Positions 19,222-28,995 of a stretch of DNA of 64,000 bases are shown piece after piece. The translations under genes and the position numbers were made by a program. Each line of letters opens with the position of its first letter. The first letter of the stretch is position 1. The stretch is from Halobacillus dabanensis (GTDB lineage Bacteria > Bacillota > Bacilli > Bacillales > Halobacillaceae). Where the stretch lies: assembly GCF_900114165.1 (NCBI RefSeq), contig NZ_FOSB01000002.1, forward strand, positions 434,001 to 498,000, given 5' to 3'. The notes under the pieces were generated by a model. The model had not been told where the DNA came from. It saw nothing but the letters and a program-made list of their open reading frames with translations, and did no database searches.

Positions 19222-20211
19222 TTAATCTTTGTAACCATCCGGATGGTCCTGGATCCATTCCCATGCAGTATGAATCATTTTGTCAATGTCACCATGCTGA
19301 GGATTCCAGCCGAGTTCTTTCATAGCATTTTCCGAAGAAGCGACCAATTGTTCCGGATCTCCCGCCCTCCGTGGCGCTGTTTCCGCCGGAATTTCATGTC
19401 CTGTTACTCTTCTTGCTGCATCGATGACTTCTTTAACTGTGTACCCCTGCCCATTACCAAGGTTGAAAATATTACTTTCAACACCATTACTCAATTTCTT
19501 AAGAGCTAAAAGGTGTGCATCGACTAGATCGACTACATGGATATAGTCACGTACACAGGTACCATCTTTTGTTTCATAGTCATCACCATAGATAAATATT
19601 TTTTCACGTTGGCCTAAAGCTACTTGCAGAACTATAGGGATAAGATGAGTTTCTGGTCTATGATCTTCCCCGATTCTGCCATCTGGATCGGCACCTGCAA
19701 CGTTGAAATAGCGTAATACGATAAAATTGATGCCATGGGCTATTTCTGCCCATTTAAGCATTTTTTCTATCGTAAGTTTTGTTTCTCCATAGGGATTCGT
19801 CGGTACAGTTGTATCCGTTTCCTTTATCGGCACTTGTTCCGGCTCGCCATATACAGCTGCTGTAGATGAAAAGACGAGTTTTTTTACGTCGTTCGCTGCC
19901 ATGGCACTCAGCAGGCAAATGGCTCCAGAAACATTGTTATCGTAATATTGAAGCGGATTTTCGACACTTTCACCGACAAGAGAATCAGCCGCAAAATGTA
20001 TGACAGCTTCCACGTCATTTTCTTGAAAAACGTTATTCAGAAAATCCTTATCCCGAAGATCTCCCTCATAAATTCTTGCTCCAGGTAAAATCGCCTGCTT
20101 ATGCCCTTTTTTAAAATTATCCACGACGATTACCTCTTCGCCTTTATCTATTAATTGTGCAACTGCATGGCTTCCGATATATCCTGCCCCACCACAAACT
20201 AGTACTGCCAT
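19222..20211 (-). CDS. galE: UDP-glucose 4-epimerase
   Basis: A 329-residue extended short-chain dehydrogenase that interconverts UDP-galactose and UDP-glucose. The NAD-binding GGAGYIGSH is at 7-15, and the catalytic triad is S116 (FSSTAAVYG), Y141 and K145 (YGETK). Length is standard. It lies between galK (14-bp gap) and galT (17-bp gap). With those it makes a complete Leloir pathway, a natural sink for galactose released by the GH36 enzyme encoded upstream. Confidence 0.95.
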   Translation of the reverse strand: MAVLVCGGAGYIGSHAVAQLIDKGEEVIVVDNFKKGHKQAILPGARIYEGDLRDKDFLNNVFQENDVEAVIHFAADSLVGESVENPLQYYDNNVSGAICLLSAMAANDVKKLVFSSTAAVYGEPEQVPIKETDTTVPTNPYGETKLTIEKMLKWAEIAHGINFIVLRYFNVAGADPDGRIGEDHRPETHLIPIVLQVALGQREKIFIYGDDYETKDGTCVRDYIHVVDLVDAHLLALKKLSNGVESNIFNLGNGQGYTVKEVIDAARRVTGHEIPAETAPRRAGDPEQLVASSENAMKELGWNPQHGDIDKMIHTAWEWIQDHPDGYKD

Positions 20212-20225
20212 GACTTTTCCTCCTT

Positions 20226-21383
20226 TTACACCATTTTTGCTCCGTCACCGATTTCTACGATATTAAAACTTGCTTCCAATCCAGTTTTTTGCTTATATTT
20301 CTGCTGAACATTTTCTATGAAACTTTCGATAATATCATTTGGCACTATACTAATTGTGCATCCTCCGAAACCTGCCCCTGTCATTCGGGAGCCTATTGCG
20401 CCTTCTTCCCAGGAAGCTTCGGTAAGCGTATCAAGTTCTTTTCCTGTGACTTGATAATCATCCCTTAGCGATCGATGGGATTCGTTCATCAATTGCCCGA
20501 ACCCTTTTACATCCCCTTTATTCAGTCTTTCAACTGCTTTGATAGTTCGAGCATTTTCGTAAACCGCATGCCTTCCCCGTTTTTGAACTGTATCATCTGT
20601 GATTAAATGCTTATACTGCTCGAATTTTACTGGCGTGAGGTCTCCAAGACTATTTATATCCAATACACTTCGTAGTTCCTGGAGAGCTGTTTCGCACTGT
20701 GTTCTTCGCTCATTGTATTTTGAATCAGCCAGACCCCTACGTTTATTCGTATTGATGATGATCAGGCTTTCTTTTTCTAATGTAATCGGAGTATACCTGT
20801 ACTCTAATGTCTCGCAATTTAATAATATGGCATGGTCTTTTCTTCCGAATCCAATAGCAAACTGATCCATGATGCCACAGTTCACACCAATAAAATCGTT
20901 CTCGGCTTTTTGTGCGAGCTTCACCATTTCTACCGTGTCTAAATTAAGACTATACAATTCATTCAGCAATACAGCGGTAGTAAGCTCGATAGAAGCAGAT
21001 GAGGAAAGACCGGCGCCGTTTGGAATATTACCGTAATAAGCTACATCAAAGCCATGCCCCAATTCGTACCCTGCTTTTTGAAAAACAGCCGCAACCCCTA
21101 TCGGATAATTGGCCCATTTTTGTTCAGGGTTGTATTGCAATTTTTGCATTGTAGTTGCTATGGTCCCAGAACTGTCAAAATTCATGGAATAAAGATTTAG
21201 CTTTGTGTCATCCCGCTTACGAGCAACTGCGTAGGTGCCCACGCTCAGAGCACATGGGAATACATATCCACCATTATAATCAGTATGTTCCCCGATCAAA
21301 TTGACCCGGCCAGGAGCGTAGAACGAATAGAGCTCCCCATGCCCTCCGAACTGTCTTATAAATGCATCTTTTAAATGTTCCAT
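20226..21383 (-). CDS. galK: Galactokinase
   Basis: A 385-residue GHMP-family kinase that makes galactose-1-phosphate. The galactokinase signature GRVNLIGEHTDYNGGYVFP is near the N-terminus, followed by the ATP loop GAGLSSSASIE and the late MTGAGFGGCTI. I place the start at ATG 21383, because AGAGG is 8 bp upstream; a GTG three codons earlier overlaps the ribosome-binding site. It is the first gene of galK-galE-galT. No operator is obvious in the 110 bp before it, so regulation is not clear from sequence. Confidence 0.95.
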   Translation of the reverse strand: MEHLKDAFIRQFGGHGELYSFYAPGRVNLIGEHTDYNGGYVFPCALSVGTYAVARKRDDTKLNLYSMNFDSSGTIATTMQKLQYNPEQKWANYPIGVAAVFQKAGYELGHGFDVAYYGNIPNGAGLSSSASIELTTAVLLNELYSLNLDTVEMVKLAQKAENDFIGVNCGIMDQFAIGFGRKDHAILLNCETLEYRYTPITLEKESLIIINTNKRRGLADSKYNERRTQCETALQELRSVLDINSLGDLTPVKFEQYKHLITDDTVQKRGRHAVYENARTIKAVERLNKGDVKGFGQLMNESHRSLRDDYQVTGKELDTLTEASWEEGAIGSRMTGAGFGGCTISIVPNDIIESFIENVQQKYKQKTGLEASFNIVEIGDGAKMV

Positions 21384-21392
21384 CCTGCCCAC

Positions 21393-21761
21393 CTCTTAAA
21401 AATATAATTGATTACCTTAAAACCTATTTTCCAATCTACCCCAACACGCGTTTCTTACCAGGCTATAGTACTCATCCATTTCCAGAGTGCTCAGTCCTTA
21501 TGAAAAAACCGGATGGTATAATACCATCCGATTTTTAATTATATTTGGGTCGCTAATTACTTTGTGTACTTATTTCACACTTCAACTCCCGGCCATACAT
21601 CAACGATTGGTTTTCTACTCCACAGGAAAATGAGTATAGCAAGAGCCTGATAATACCGGCGATTGCTCCAGTATTTTCGTCACGGTATTTATTCATCTGG
21701 CACATATATAGTTTTTTATATACATTATCTAATACTGTCTTTGTTCTTTCTCAACCTTTGA
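21393..21761. other. Intergenic stretch between galK and the dehydrogenase operon
   Basis: About 370 bp without a supportable gene. It holds a clear bidirectional hairpin terminator (21503-21537). The part nearer galK is AT-rich and must contain the gal promoter, but I could not pick a convincing -35/-10 pair. The part at 21553-21705 has a 50-codon minus-strand reading frame without a ribosome-binding site, which I do not call a gene. Confidence 0.6.
21503..21537. terminator. Hairpin terminator ending the LacI/ABC/GH36 operon
   Basis: CGGATGGT pairs perfectly with ACCATCCG (21510-21530, loop ATAAT). Six A precede it and ATTTTTAATT follows it. On the minus strand this gives a stem followed by TTTTTT, about 230 bp after the last dehydrogenase gene and before galK. 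It can work in both directions, but no plus-strand gene is nearby. Confidence 0.8.
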
Positions 21762-22814
21762 TCATTCATCTAATTTAACTGCCTCTCCTGTTCGTGCCGA
21801 TTCATAAAGACCATTAATGATTTTTTGAATTACTACACCTTGTGCTGGAGTGCTAAGGGGGGATTCGTTGGCAAGGCAAGCGTTCACAAAGGTTTCTACT
21901 TCTAATTCATGATATCCTTTCTTCGGGAGATAAGCAGGTGAAATATCGATCAATGTATCATATTTTTCCTGATATATTTTCAATGGAAAAACATCCGCCC
22001 CGCCTTCATTACCCATCAGGGAGACATTCATTAGATCATTCTTTTCTACATTTGCTGCAAAGGCTGTTTCAAGCATAACTGTCGCTCCATTTTTAAAACG
22101 GATCATCCCTAGCGCCATGTCTTCGATCGAGAAGTTCTTCCAATCCCACTCCCCCATCGTTCCTACCCCTTTCCGGGTACCAATTTCTTGATAAGTAGCA
22201 CCAAATACGGTTTCCGGTTCAGGATAGTCCATTAAGTAAAGGGCTGTATCTAACATATGGACACCGATATCGATGAGGGGGCCACCGCCTTGAAGCTCTT
22301 TATTTGTAAAGACTCCCCAGCCTGGAATACCTCTTCTTCTCACAGCTTTGATGGTAGCGGCATAAATATTCCCAAGGGCTCCACCCTCCGTAAAGCGCTT
22401 TAACGCCTGTACTTCAGGAGCATAACGGAAGTGGAAGCCATAGGTGAGAATTTTTCCATTCCTTTCCGCAGCCTCTTCCATGGCTTTGGCTTCCTCTACA
22501 TTCATGGCTGGTGGTTTCTCACATAAAACATGACAGCCTGCTTCAAGAACATGGATTGAAGCTTCCGCATGGAATTTGTTAGGGGTACACACACTGACGG
22601 CATCTAGGCTGCATTGTGCCAGCATTTCTTTATAGTCTGTAAAAACTTGAGGAATGGAAAACTTTTCGCCGCATTCCTTTGCGTTTTTTTCAATCACGTC
22701 AGCTACCGCTATTATTTCTACTCGGTCGGAGTGTTTTAAATAGTTGGGAATATGTATACCTCTTGCAATGCCACCTGCACCGATGATGCCTACCTTCAAC
22801 TTTTCATTCAACAA
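21762..22814 (-). CDS. Gfo/Idh/MocA-family oxidoreductase (1)
   Basis: A 350-residue NAD(P)-dependent sugar dehydrogenase-like protein. The Rossmann motif GIIGAGGIARGIHIPNY is at 9-25 and the family motif EKPPAMN follows at about 98-104. GGPLIDIGVHMLDTALYLM is the substrate-domain signature with the catalytic-type histidine. The gene is the last of the LacI-headed operon, 33 bp after a second family member, and the terminator at 21503-21537 follows. Substrate is unknown: such pairs often oxidise and re-reduce a sugar or inositol, or carry out hydrolysis through a keto intermediate. The context points to an oligosaccharide-derived sugar. Confidence 0.88.
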   Translation of the reverse strand: MLNEKLKVGIIGAGGIARGIHIPNYLKHSDRVEIIAVADVIEKNAKECGEKFSIPQVFTDYKEMLAQCSLDAVSVCTPNKFHAEASIHVLEAGCHVLCEKPPAMNVEEAKAMEEAAERNGKILTYGFHFRYAPEVQALKRFTEGGALGNIYAATIKAVRRRGIPGWGVFTNKELQGGGPLIDIGVHMLDTALYLMDYPEPETVFGATYQEIGTRKGVGTMGEWDWKNFSIEDMALGMIRFKNGATVMLETAFAANVEKNDLMNVSLMGNEGGADVFPLKIYQEKYDTLIDISPAYLPKKGYHELEVETFVNACLANESPLSTPAQGVVIQKIINGLYESARTGEAVKLDE

Positions 22815-22847
22815 GTCATCACCCTTCCTCTATTTTAGCCTTACTAA

Positions 22848-24005
22848 TCATGAAGGGACGTTTACCCATCCACCGGTTTCATCCGATTCTTCCACTGCTG
22901 CCAATACAGCCTGGTTTTTTACTCCATCCTCAAAATCCGGGTAGTCTTTCTTGTCCTGGTACAACCCTTCTAGAAAAGAATGGAATAAATTAATAAATGT
23001 ATGCTCATAGCCGATGATGTGTCCTGCCGGCCAGTAGGCTCCAGCATATGGATGGATTTCTTCTGTACAGTTGATCGTACGGAACCCTTGCAAGCCTTCC
23101 TCATCTTTAGCAAGGTAAACATCAAGCTTATTCATATCCTCCATGTTCCAGCGAAGGGAACCATTTTCTCCATTGATTTCAAATTCGTTTTTGTTTCTAT
23201 TTCCACCTGCAAACCTGGTTGCCTCAAAGGTCCCAAGAGCTCCGTTCTCAAAGCGGCACAAAAAGGCGCAGGCATCGTCGACGGTGACCTCACCAACACT
23301 TGAAAAGTCTGACGAGGCACTTAATCCTCCGGACATTTCCCCAATGGGTCTCTCTTTAATGAAAGTTTCTTTTGTGCCGACAAGTGATTGGATCTCCCCT
23401 GCCAGAAAACGGCCTAAATCGATGCTATGGGCTCCGATATCCCCCAAAGCCCCTGAACCTGCCACTTCTTTCTTTAAACGCCAAATGAGCGGAAAGTCTG
23501 GACTCATAATGAAATCCTGAAGATAGCGGGCGCGAAAATGATAAATGCGTCCTAACAGCCCTTCCTCGATCAGCTTCTTGGCATACTGCACAGCTGGAGC
23601 ATAACGGTAATTATGGCAAATCAAATGCCCGACATTATGTTCTTTAACCGCGCTATACATTTCCTTTGCTTCCTCCAATGTGAGTGCAAGCGGTTTTTCT
23701 GTAATGATATGTTTGCCAGCTTTGGCAGCCGCAATGGCGATTTCTGCATGAGTATGGTTCGGGGTAACGATATCAATGACATCGATGTCCTCTCTCGCTA
23801 TTAATTTTCTCCAATCCGTTTCGTAAGACTCCCATCCCATCTTTTCAGCTGCTTCTTTCACGGATTCTTCTTTTCTGCCACAAATCGCCTTAAGAACAGG
23901 GGTAGTGCTTACATCGAAATAAAAGGGTAAATCCCTATAAGCATGACTATGAGCTTTTCCCATAAATTGATACCCGACCATACCTATTCTGATTTCACGT
24001 TTCAC
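22848..24005 (-). CDS. Gfo/Idh/MocA-family oxidoreductase (2)
   Basis: A 385-residue family member with GMVGYQFMGKAHSHAY in the Rossmann fold, TEKPLALTLEEA at about 103-114 and a catalytic-domain GDIGAHSIDLGRFL. It overlaps the yesL-like gene by 11 bp and lies 33 bp before the next dehydrogenase, so all are co-transcribed. It resembles the long (about 385 residues) subgroup common in Bacillus and Paenibacillus sugar operons. The substrate is not deducible. Confidence 0.88.
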   Translation of the reverse strand: MKREIRIGMVGYQFMGKAHSHAYRDLPFYFDVSTTPVLKAICGRKEESVKEAAEKMGWESYETDWRKLIAREDIDVIDIVTPNHTHAEIAIAAAKAGKHIITEKPLALTLEEAKEMYSAVKEHNVGHLICHNYRYAPAVQYAKKLIEEGLLGRIYHFRARYLQDFIMSPDFPLIWRLKKEVAGSGALGDIGAHSIDLGRFLAGEIQSLVGTKETFIKERPIGEMSGGLSASSDFSSVGEVTVDDACAFLCRFENGALGTFEATRFAGGNRNKNEFEINGENGSLRWNMEDMNKLDVYLAKDEEGLQGFRTINCTEEIHPYAGAYWPAGHIIGYEHTFINLFHSFLEGLYQDKKDYPDFEDGVKNQAVLAAVEESDETGGWVNVPS

Positions 24006-24663
24006 TCCACCATTTCATCCTTCCTTGAATTGCAGTTTTTTTGTTCCGTGGCTTTTTATTTTGATTCAATAATTTTTGGAAAGTCGGTAATGTAATCATC
24101 AGCCATAAATAGGCGATACCACTTCCGAAGAAGAATAAGTATAAGCCTGGAGACTTACTCATCAAAAAATAGATGCCATAGGCAAGGAAGAGCATTAATA
24201 AACCTCTAAACGGAGCTGAGAAAGAAGTTAAAATGGCGACCTTTAAATATTGGTACCATTTAAACTCATGATGGACATAGAGAGGAAAGAAATAGGCTGC
24301 AGCCATACAGTAGAAGGCCGAAAGGATATATAGAAGCAGCTGAAGAATTTGCTGGTCCTCTCCAAATTGATAGATAAACAAATCAACATATAGAATATAA
24401 CCGATAAGCACAAACCCCGCTCCCGCACCATTTGTCCTCCAGAATTCTTTTTTATAAAAAAACCAGAACTCTTTGATGAGGGATGAGCCAAGATTACCTT
24501 TCATCCACTTTCTCATTACAGCAAACATAGCAATTGTCGAAGGGAAAACTCCAAAAACAACTGCCCCTACCACTATGAAAAACAGCCAGAGTAAATTGAT
24601 GGCAGCCAGTTTCATAATGATGGAAGACACATAGGCCAGTCCATTTTTCCATCCCATTGTCAT
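23995..24663 (-). CDS. YesL-like DUF624 membrane protein
   Basis: A 222-residue membrane protein with about five hydrophobic segments and the N-terminal pattern NLLWLFFIVVGAVVFGVFPS typical of the DUF624/YesL family. The family has no proven function but recurs beside LplABC/YesOPQ-type sugar importers and YesMN-type regulators in Firmicutes. Here it lies in the importer operon, 26 bp after the isomerase gene, and overlaps the next dehydrogenase by 11 bp. An accessory role in transport or sensing is plausible. Confidence 0.85.
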   Translation of the reverse strand: MTMGWKNGLAYVSSIIMKLAAINLLWLFFIVVGAVVFGVFPSTIAMFAVMRKWMKGNLGSSLIKEFWFFYKKEFWRTNGAGAGFVLIGYILYVDLFIYQFGEDQQILQLLLYILSAFYCMAAAYFFPLYVHHEFKWYQYLKVAILTSFSAPFRGLLMLFLAYGIYFLMSKSPGLYLFFFGSGIAYLWLMITLPTFQKLLNQNKKPRNKKTAIQGRMKWWSET

Positions 24664-24689
24664 CAGCCCCTTTTCTTAGATGTTCTAGG

Positions 24690-25520
24690 TCATAAAGAAA
24701 CACTCAGCTTGTCTTGAACGAAGTCCCGACATACAGCCAGACTCTCATACGGTGTGCTTGTTGTTTGATCAATTTCAACAGTAAGCCACCCTCCATAATC
24801 GATATCTTTTAAAAAATGGACAATTTCCTTTAGCTCATCGCTGAGCGTTCCTAGTCCCAGCTCACAAAAAATAGGCATCTGCTCGTTACCTTCTAAGATT
24901 GGAAAAGTTTCGGAATCCGCGAACTCTGGAGAGATGTCCTTCAAGTGAACGTAGGCAATTCTATCCTGGTATTTCTTTATTACTTCCAATGGATTCATTC
25001 CCGCCTTGGCCAGATGGGCTGTGTCTGGACAGAAAAACACATATTCTGGATCTGTTAATTCCATGATCATGTCCAGCTCGGACTCATTTTCGATTTCAGT
25101 ACCAATGTGCGGGTGGAGGCAGGCTTTCACCCCCAGCTCGGAGCATTTTCTAGCTGCCTGATTAATCGTTTCGGCTGCAATATGCAATTCCTCTAATGTT
25201 GTACCATCTTCATTCCTTGGTCCAGCCGGTCCAAGGATGATCCTGTCTCCTCCGGCGGCAGCTATAAATCTAGCAACCTGCGCATTACGCTCAATTATAT
25301 ATTCACGTTTGGTCAAGTCTGTGAATCTCCCTCCTCCATAAAGAGCAGAAAGTTCAAAACCATATTCATCTAATAAACCATTGAACTTGTCAATATCTTT
25401 TTCATAAGCCAGTGCCAAATGGGTGAACGTCTCACACGCTTGATACCCAAGCTCGGAAGCTTCCTTTAATCCTTTTAACAAGTCCTCTCCCCAGGTGATG
25501 AGGTGGCAAGAAACCTTCAT
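24690..25520 (-). CDS. Sugar phosphate isomerase/epimerase-like TIM-barrel protein
   Basis: A 276-residue xylose-isomerase-like TIM barrel of the IolE/IolH type. Landmarks are ACLHPHIGTEIE, FFCPDTAHLAKAG, IAYVHLKDISPEF and the late GGWLTVEIDQT, which carry the usual metal-binding histidines and acidic residues. A GAGGAG ribosome-binding site precedes the ATG. It starts 21 bp after the restored end of the GH36 gene and is followed by the yesL-like gene. With the two Gfo/Idh/MocA dehydrogenases in the same operon it may form an oxidation-isomerisation-reduction route similar to inositol breakdown. The actual substrate is unknown. Confidence 0.85.
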   Translation of the reverse strand: MKVSCHLITWGEDLLKGLKEASELGYQACETFTHLALAYEKDIDKFNGLLDEYGFELSALYGGGRFTDLTKREYIIERNAQVARFIAAAGGDRIILGPAGPRNEDGTTLEELHIAAETINQAARKCSELGVKACLHPHIGTEIENESELDMIMELTDPEYVFFCPDTAHLAKAGMNPLEVIKKYQDRIAYVHLKDISPEFADSETFPILEGNEQMPIFCELGLGTLSDELKEIVHFLKDIDYGGWLTVEIDQTTSTPYESLAVCRDFVQDKLSVSL

Positions 25521-25541
25521 TGTATTTCACGCTCCTCTTAA

Positions 25542-27672
25542 CTATAGTGTTATTTCCACAACAGGCGACGATTCGTAGTCAGAACAATCCAGAACATAAA
25601 GAACAGATTGAGGGTTTTGGGGTCGTACGATTTCTCCATTTATTTTCACAGAATTCGGGACATGCTCAGCAATAAACCCAAACTCTCCCCCCCTCTTTCA
25701 CCCTTACAGTCAAATGCTTTTCATTTCGATATAATTCTTCAAACGTGGCAGGCGAGATATACTTATCTATCAACCCGATCGGTGTTATAGTTTGATGCGG
25801 TAAAAAGAAATACAGGTCTGCTTCCTCTTGATGGAGTGTGATTTCCTTCTCGTCACTGTTCTTCATTTCAAAAACGTTTCTGCGGTTATAATCAAAAACC
25901 CAATAGAACCCAGAATTACAGAGGTCGATGATAGAAGGAGAAATTACGTCATTCAGCATTTCTGCATCCTTATTAACATGGAATAAAGTGAGAATCCCCA
26001 CTTCTCCCACATTATTTTGCACCTTCAATAGTGTATTTTCCCCTACCGGGCTGCTCATCAATGTATCTTGAGTAGGTTTTCCGGGTGAATCGCATCGTAT
26101 GATTTTTCCATCCCTATATATAAGTGGCCAAATTAAATCTGGATCTGTCTTTCCTACTGGGTCACTTGTATAGATCGGGCCTCCACTGACAGCTCTTAAT
26201 AGGGCATGACGCTTAGCATCCTTATGCTGCGTCCAAAACATGTCCCAATCCCCATAATAAAGTTCTCCATGCCATAGGGAGTTATAAGTATTCTGCAGGG
26301 CATGCTCCGAAAAACCTGCAGGGTCATCCGGGACAAAATCGTCACTGCTACGGGATATACTGGAGATTGGGCGATTCCATACATTCTCCTGGGCCATTCC
26401 CATACAGTTGATGACTGTATGATTGAAGTGTATTCCAGTGGAGGCTTCCAATGCCTTATGAGTTTCTTGGGATGATAGACCAATCGGCATATGGTACCTC
26501 ATAAAATTATTAATTCCACTTTGGGCGTCGACCTTCACAAAGTCTATTCCCTGGGCTTTTAAATAATTGTGCCACGCATCCCAGAAACCAAATCCACGCT
26601 GTTTATCAGGATAAGGGATCAGTTTGCGGCTTCTAGTTTCATAGAGGGTTTGACTCATATCTTTGGCTAACTCACTGTCCGGGTCTATGCCGCCCCAATA
26701 GCCGGCAAGCGTATGCCATACCCCTACAGAGTGAACACCAAAGTCCTGTTTCAGACAGGAAACAACTTCTTTCAATCCTCCCGGAAACTTTTCTGGGTCT
26801 GCGGAAAAAGCGGCCAGGCGTTCCTCCTTCACTTCCGACCATCCATCGTCAATCAGCATCCATTTAGCCGGAATCTTTTTATCTTTTAATTCTTCTGCTT
26901 TCTTTAATACACCATCGGCATGAACTTCTTTATAAAAAGCATCCCAACTGCACCAGCCAAAGTAATCGAGCTGGGATGGGTAAGTACGTTCAGAAATAGT
27001 CTTGAAGGAACGGCCCTTTCTTGCGATTGCCGATGTCATTTGTTCGGTTAATGTAAATGGGTTGTCCTTCACTCCCAACATAAACATTGGAAACTTACCG
27101 TAATCCCTGCCATTTTCATAAGAGGAAACAGTAATTTCGCAGCCATCCTCCGTTCCCTGAATTTCTGATTTCACCACATCATCCGGCAATGGAAGCCAGC
27201 CCAAGTAGTCCTCCTCCACCTTCCACAAGAGAGACTGAGTCCTTGGCGGCAGGTTCCGAATGTCCTTTTGGAAATGAGGACGTGTCCACCAATCTTTATG
27301 AAGATAATGAGCGACCAATCCTTCTGGTTCCGTCCAATGATCCAGCTTGATCGTTACCCCTCCCTCCGGTGTGAGAGAAGGATTTTTCGCAAACAAACGT
27401 TCACAATGGAGCTCAACTTCTCCATATGCCTTAATGGACCATTCGTAAACATAGAAGGATAATGTGAAGCTTGCTATCTCATCTTTTTTATATCTGTATT
27501 CAAATAACTTGTAAGGGCCATGGTCATCCAACCCCTCCGAAATATGTTCATTAACCTGTTCTAAAGGTAGTTGTTCCCCAGTATCTACCTTCACCACAAC
27601 CCGCAAGCTTTCCCATATAGGAGTCTCCTTGAACATCAGGGGTAGGGATCCATTATTTACTAATCGAAACAT
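25542..27672 (-). pseudogene. GH36 alpha-galactosidase (raffinose synthase/Sip1-like), frameshifted near the 3' end
   Basis: As read, the frame gives 668 residues ending at 25666. The enzyme core is intact: GWCSWDAFYKEV (about 239-250), WMLIDDGWSE, nucleophile-type D382 in DFVKVDAQSG and acid/base candidate D444 or D445 in SRSSDDF. The frame breaks in a run of seven G (25693-25687). If the run is counted as six, the protein continues EFGFIAEHVPNSVKINGEIV and on for 47 residues to a TAG at 25542. That gives 709 residues, and the end falls 21 bp before the next gene with a normal operon gap. So a one-base insertion is far likelier than a natural C-terminus. There is no signal peptide, so it is cytoplasmic. 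It should release alpha-galactose from imported oligosaccharides. Loss of about 47 residues may or may not abolish activity. The gene start overlaps the amidohydrolase end by 20 bp. Confidence 0.85.
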
Positions 27673-28957
27673 GATTTCCCTCCCTTAACTGAGAAGAGTA
27701 CTTCATATTTAAGTTATATAAATCTATTAAGTTATCGCGTAAAATATAATCTGCAAATTCACATGCATCCTCTTCTGTCATATCGCCATGTTCTATTTTT
27801 GAAATTAGCACTTCGCTCAAGATTCGTCGTGCCAGCTTAGCATGTGCATATGTGCCCTCCACCTGGCTGTAGTCTCCGCCAAATCCAATAATTTTAGATT
27901 GTGGAACCATTTCAATCATCTTAAACAGCATATCCCTTGTTGCTGTTGGTGAAATGATATAGCACCATGTTAAGTCGCCGTATACATTCGGAAAATTTTT
28001 AACAATGGATAAAAACTCATCGTAATAAGGATAGCCCCCATGCAGAAGAACGAAATTTGCTTCTTTGTATTCCAGTAATAATGGAACCAAATCCGTCACC
28101 TTCGAATTGGTGAGGATATTTCCATTCATAGAAACACTCGGCTCCTGATGGCCGGTATGAATTTGGATTGGCATATGGAACTTAATAGCCTGTTGGATTA
28201 AGTGGTGGATCAGATAATCCTGAAGAGGTTTGGCCTCTTCAGGTGCCAGACTTTCTTTCAAATGAAAGGTCTTCACTCTATTGAAAGCGTAAGAAGCTTC
28301 GTTAGCGGTAGGTTTATCCACCCTCAGGGACCGCCAATAAGCAGCCCCGATTTTGATGGATACCATCCCTTCTTTCACATAACGCTCAATAATTGCATCC
28401 ATTGCCTTTAAAAGATCCTCGAACTCATAAATTCTGTTTCCCCATTGTTTTTCCAATGCTTCAATATTTGCTAGCGAGGTGATGTTAAATGTATGGTCCA
28501 TAAACATCACTGGACGAAACAGTTCAAAGTCCACATTCGTAGAAAATATTAAGGTGAAAGCCAGGTCAATACCGGCTTTATCCTTTAGCACATACCGGTA
28601 GTGGTCAGGGTCGTAGGTCGCTTTCTTCACTTTTTTATTCAGTTCTAGAATACCTTCCACAGACCAATCCTTCATGCCGTATAAGTCCTCAACAGACCAG
28701 CGAAGCATTTGTGCATAAGTGGTATTTTTGGTCTTATGCCAATACTTCAAAAACAGCTCTGCCCTTTCTCTGTCAGACATGCTATGACCATCTTCAAAGA
28801 AGGACGGGTCTAAGCCTGCTGTAATAAGGTCTGACCTCACATAGTGCAACAGATCAAAGAAGTCTGCATCCATTTTCTTTCGTTCTGAATGCGGTATCAA
28901 GTGTTCATGTCCATCAATTATGCGAATATTCTCTATATACTGCGTAATAGAATTCAA
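27653..28957 (-). CDS. Amidohydrolase-superfamily TIM-barrel protein
   Basis: A 434-residue protein of the amidohydrolase 2/uronate isomerase-related group. The metal HxH is H17-E-H19 in IDGHEHLIP, followed by IQIHTGHQEPS, VLLHGGYPYYDEF and a late aspartate in GFGGDYSQVEGTYAH. The length and the 'LWNYFN/LLLHGGYPY' style resemble uronate isomerase relatives rather than urease-type hydrolases, but the protein is clearly distinct from UxaC at 13209-14633. It lies between the solute-binding protein and the GH36 gene in the importer operon. It could isomerise an acid sugar or hydrolyse a lactone; sequence alone does not decide. Confidence 0.82.
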   Translation of the reverse strand: MNSITQYIENIRIIDGHEHLIPHSERKKMDADFFDLLHYVRSDLITAGLDPSFFEDGHSMSDRERAELFLKYWHKTKNTTYAQMLRWSVEDLYGMKDWSVEGILELNKKVKKATYDPDHYRYVLKDKAGIDLAFTLIFSTNVDFELFRPVMFMDHTFNITSLANIEALEKQWGNRIYEFEDLLKAMDAIIERYVKEGMVSIKIGAAYWRSLRVDKPTANEASYAFNRVKTFHLKESLAPEEAKPLQDYLIHHLIQQAIKFHMPIQIHTGHQEPSVSMNGNILTNSKVTDLVPLLLEYKEANFVLLHGGYPYYDEFLSIVKNFPNVYGDLTWCYIISPTATRDMLFKMIEMVPQSKIIGFGGDYSQVEGTYAHAKLARRILSEVLISKIEHGDMTEEDACEFADYILRDNLIDLYNLNMKYSSQLREGNHVSISK

Positions 28958-28995
28958 TTACAAATCCCCTTTAAAGACAGTATCCCTATGTCTTT

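Noticed and set aside
19205-19264. 20-codon N-terminal extension of galT
   Set aside because: It lies inside galE, while ATG 19204 has a good GAGGTG site at the right distance.
21553-21705. 50-codon minus-strand reading frame beginning ATG TGC CAG ATG
   Set aside because: It has no ribosome-binding site, its composition is not coding-like, and it lies in the gap with the operon terminator. It could be a remnant, but I cannot support a gene.
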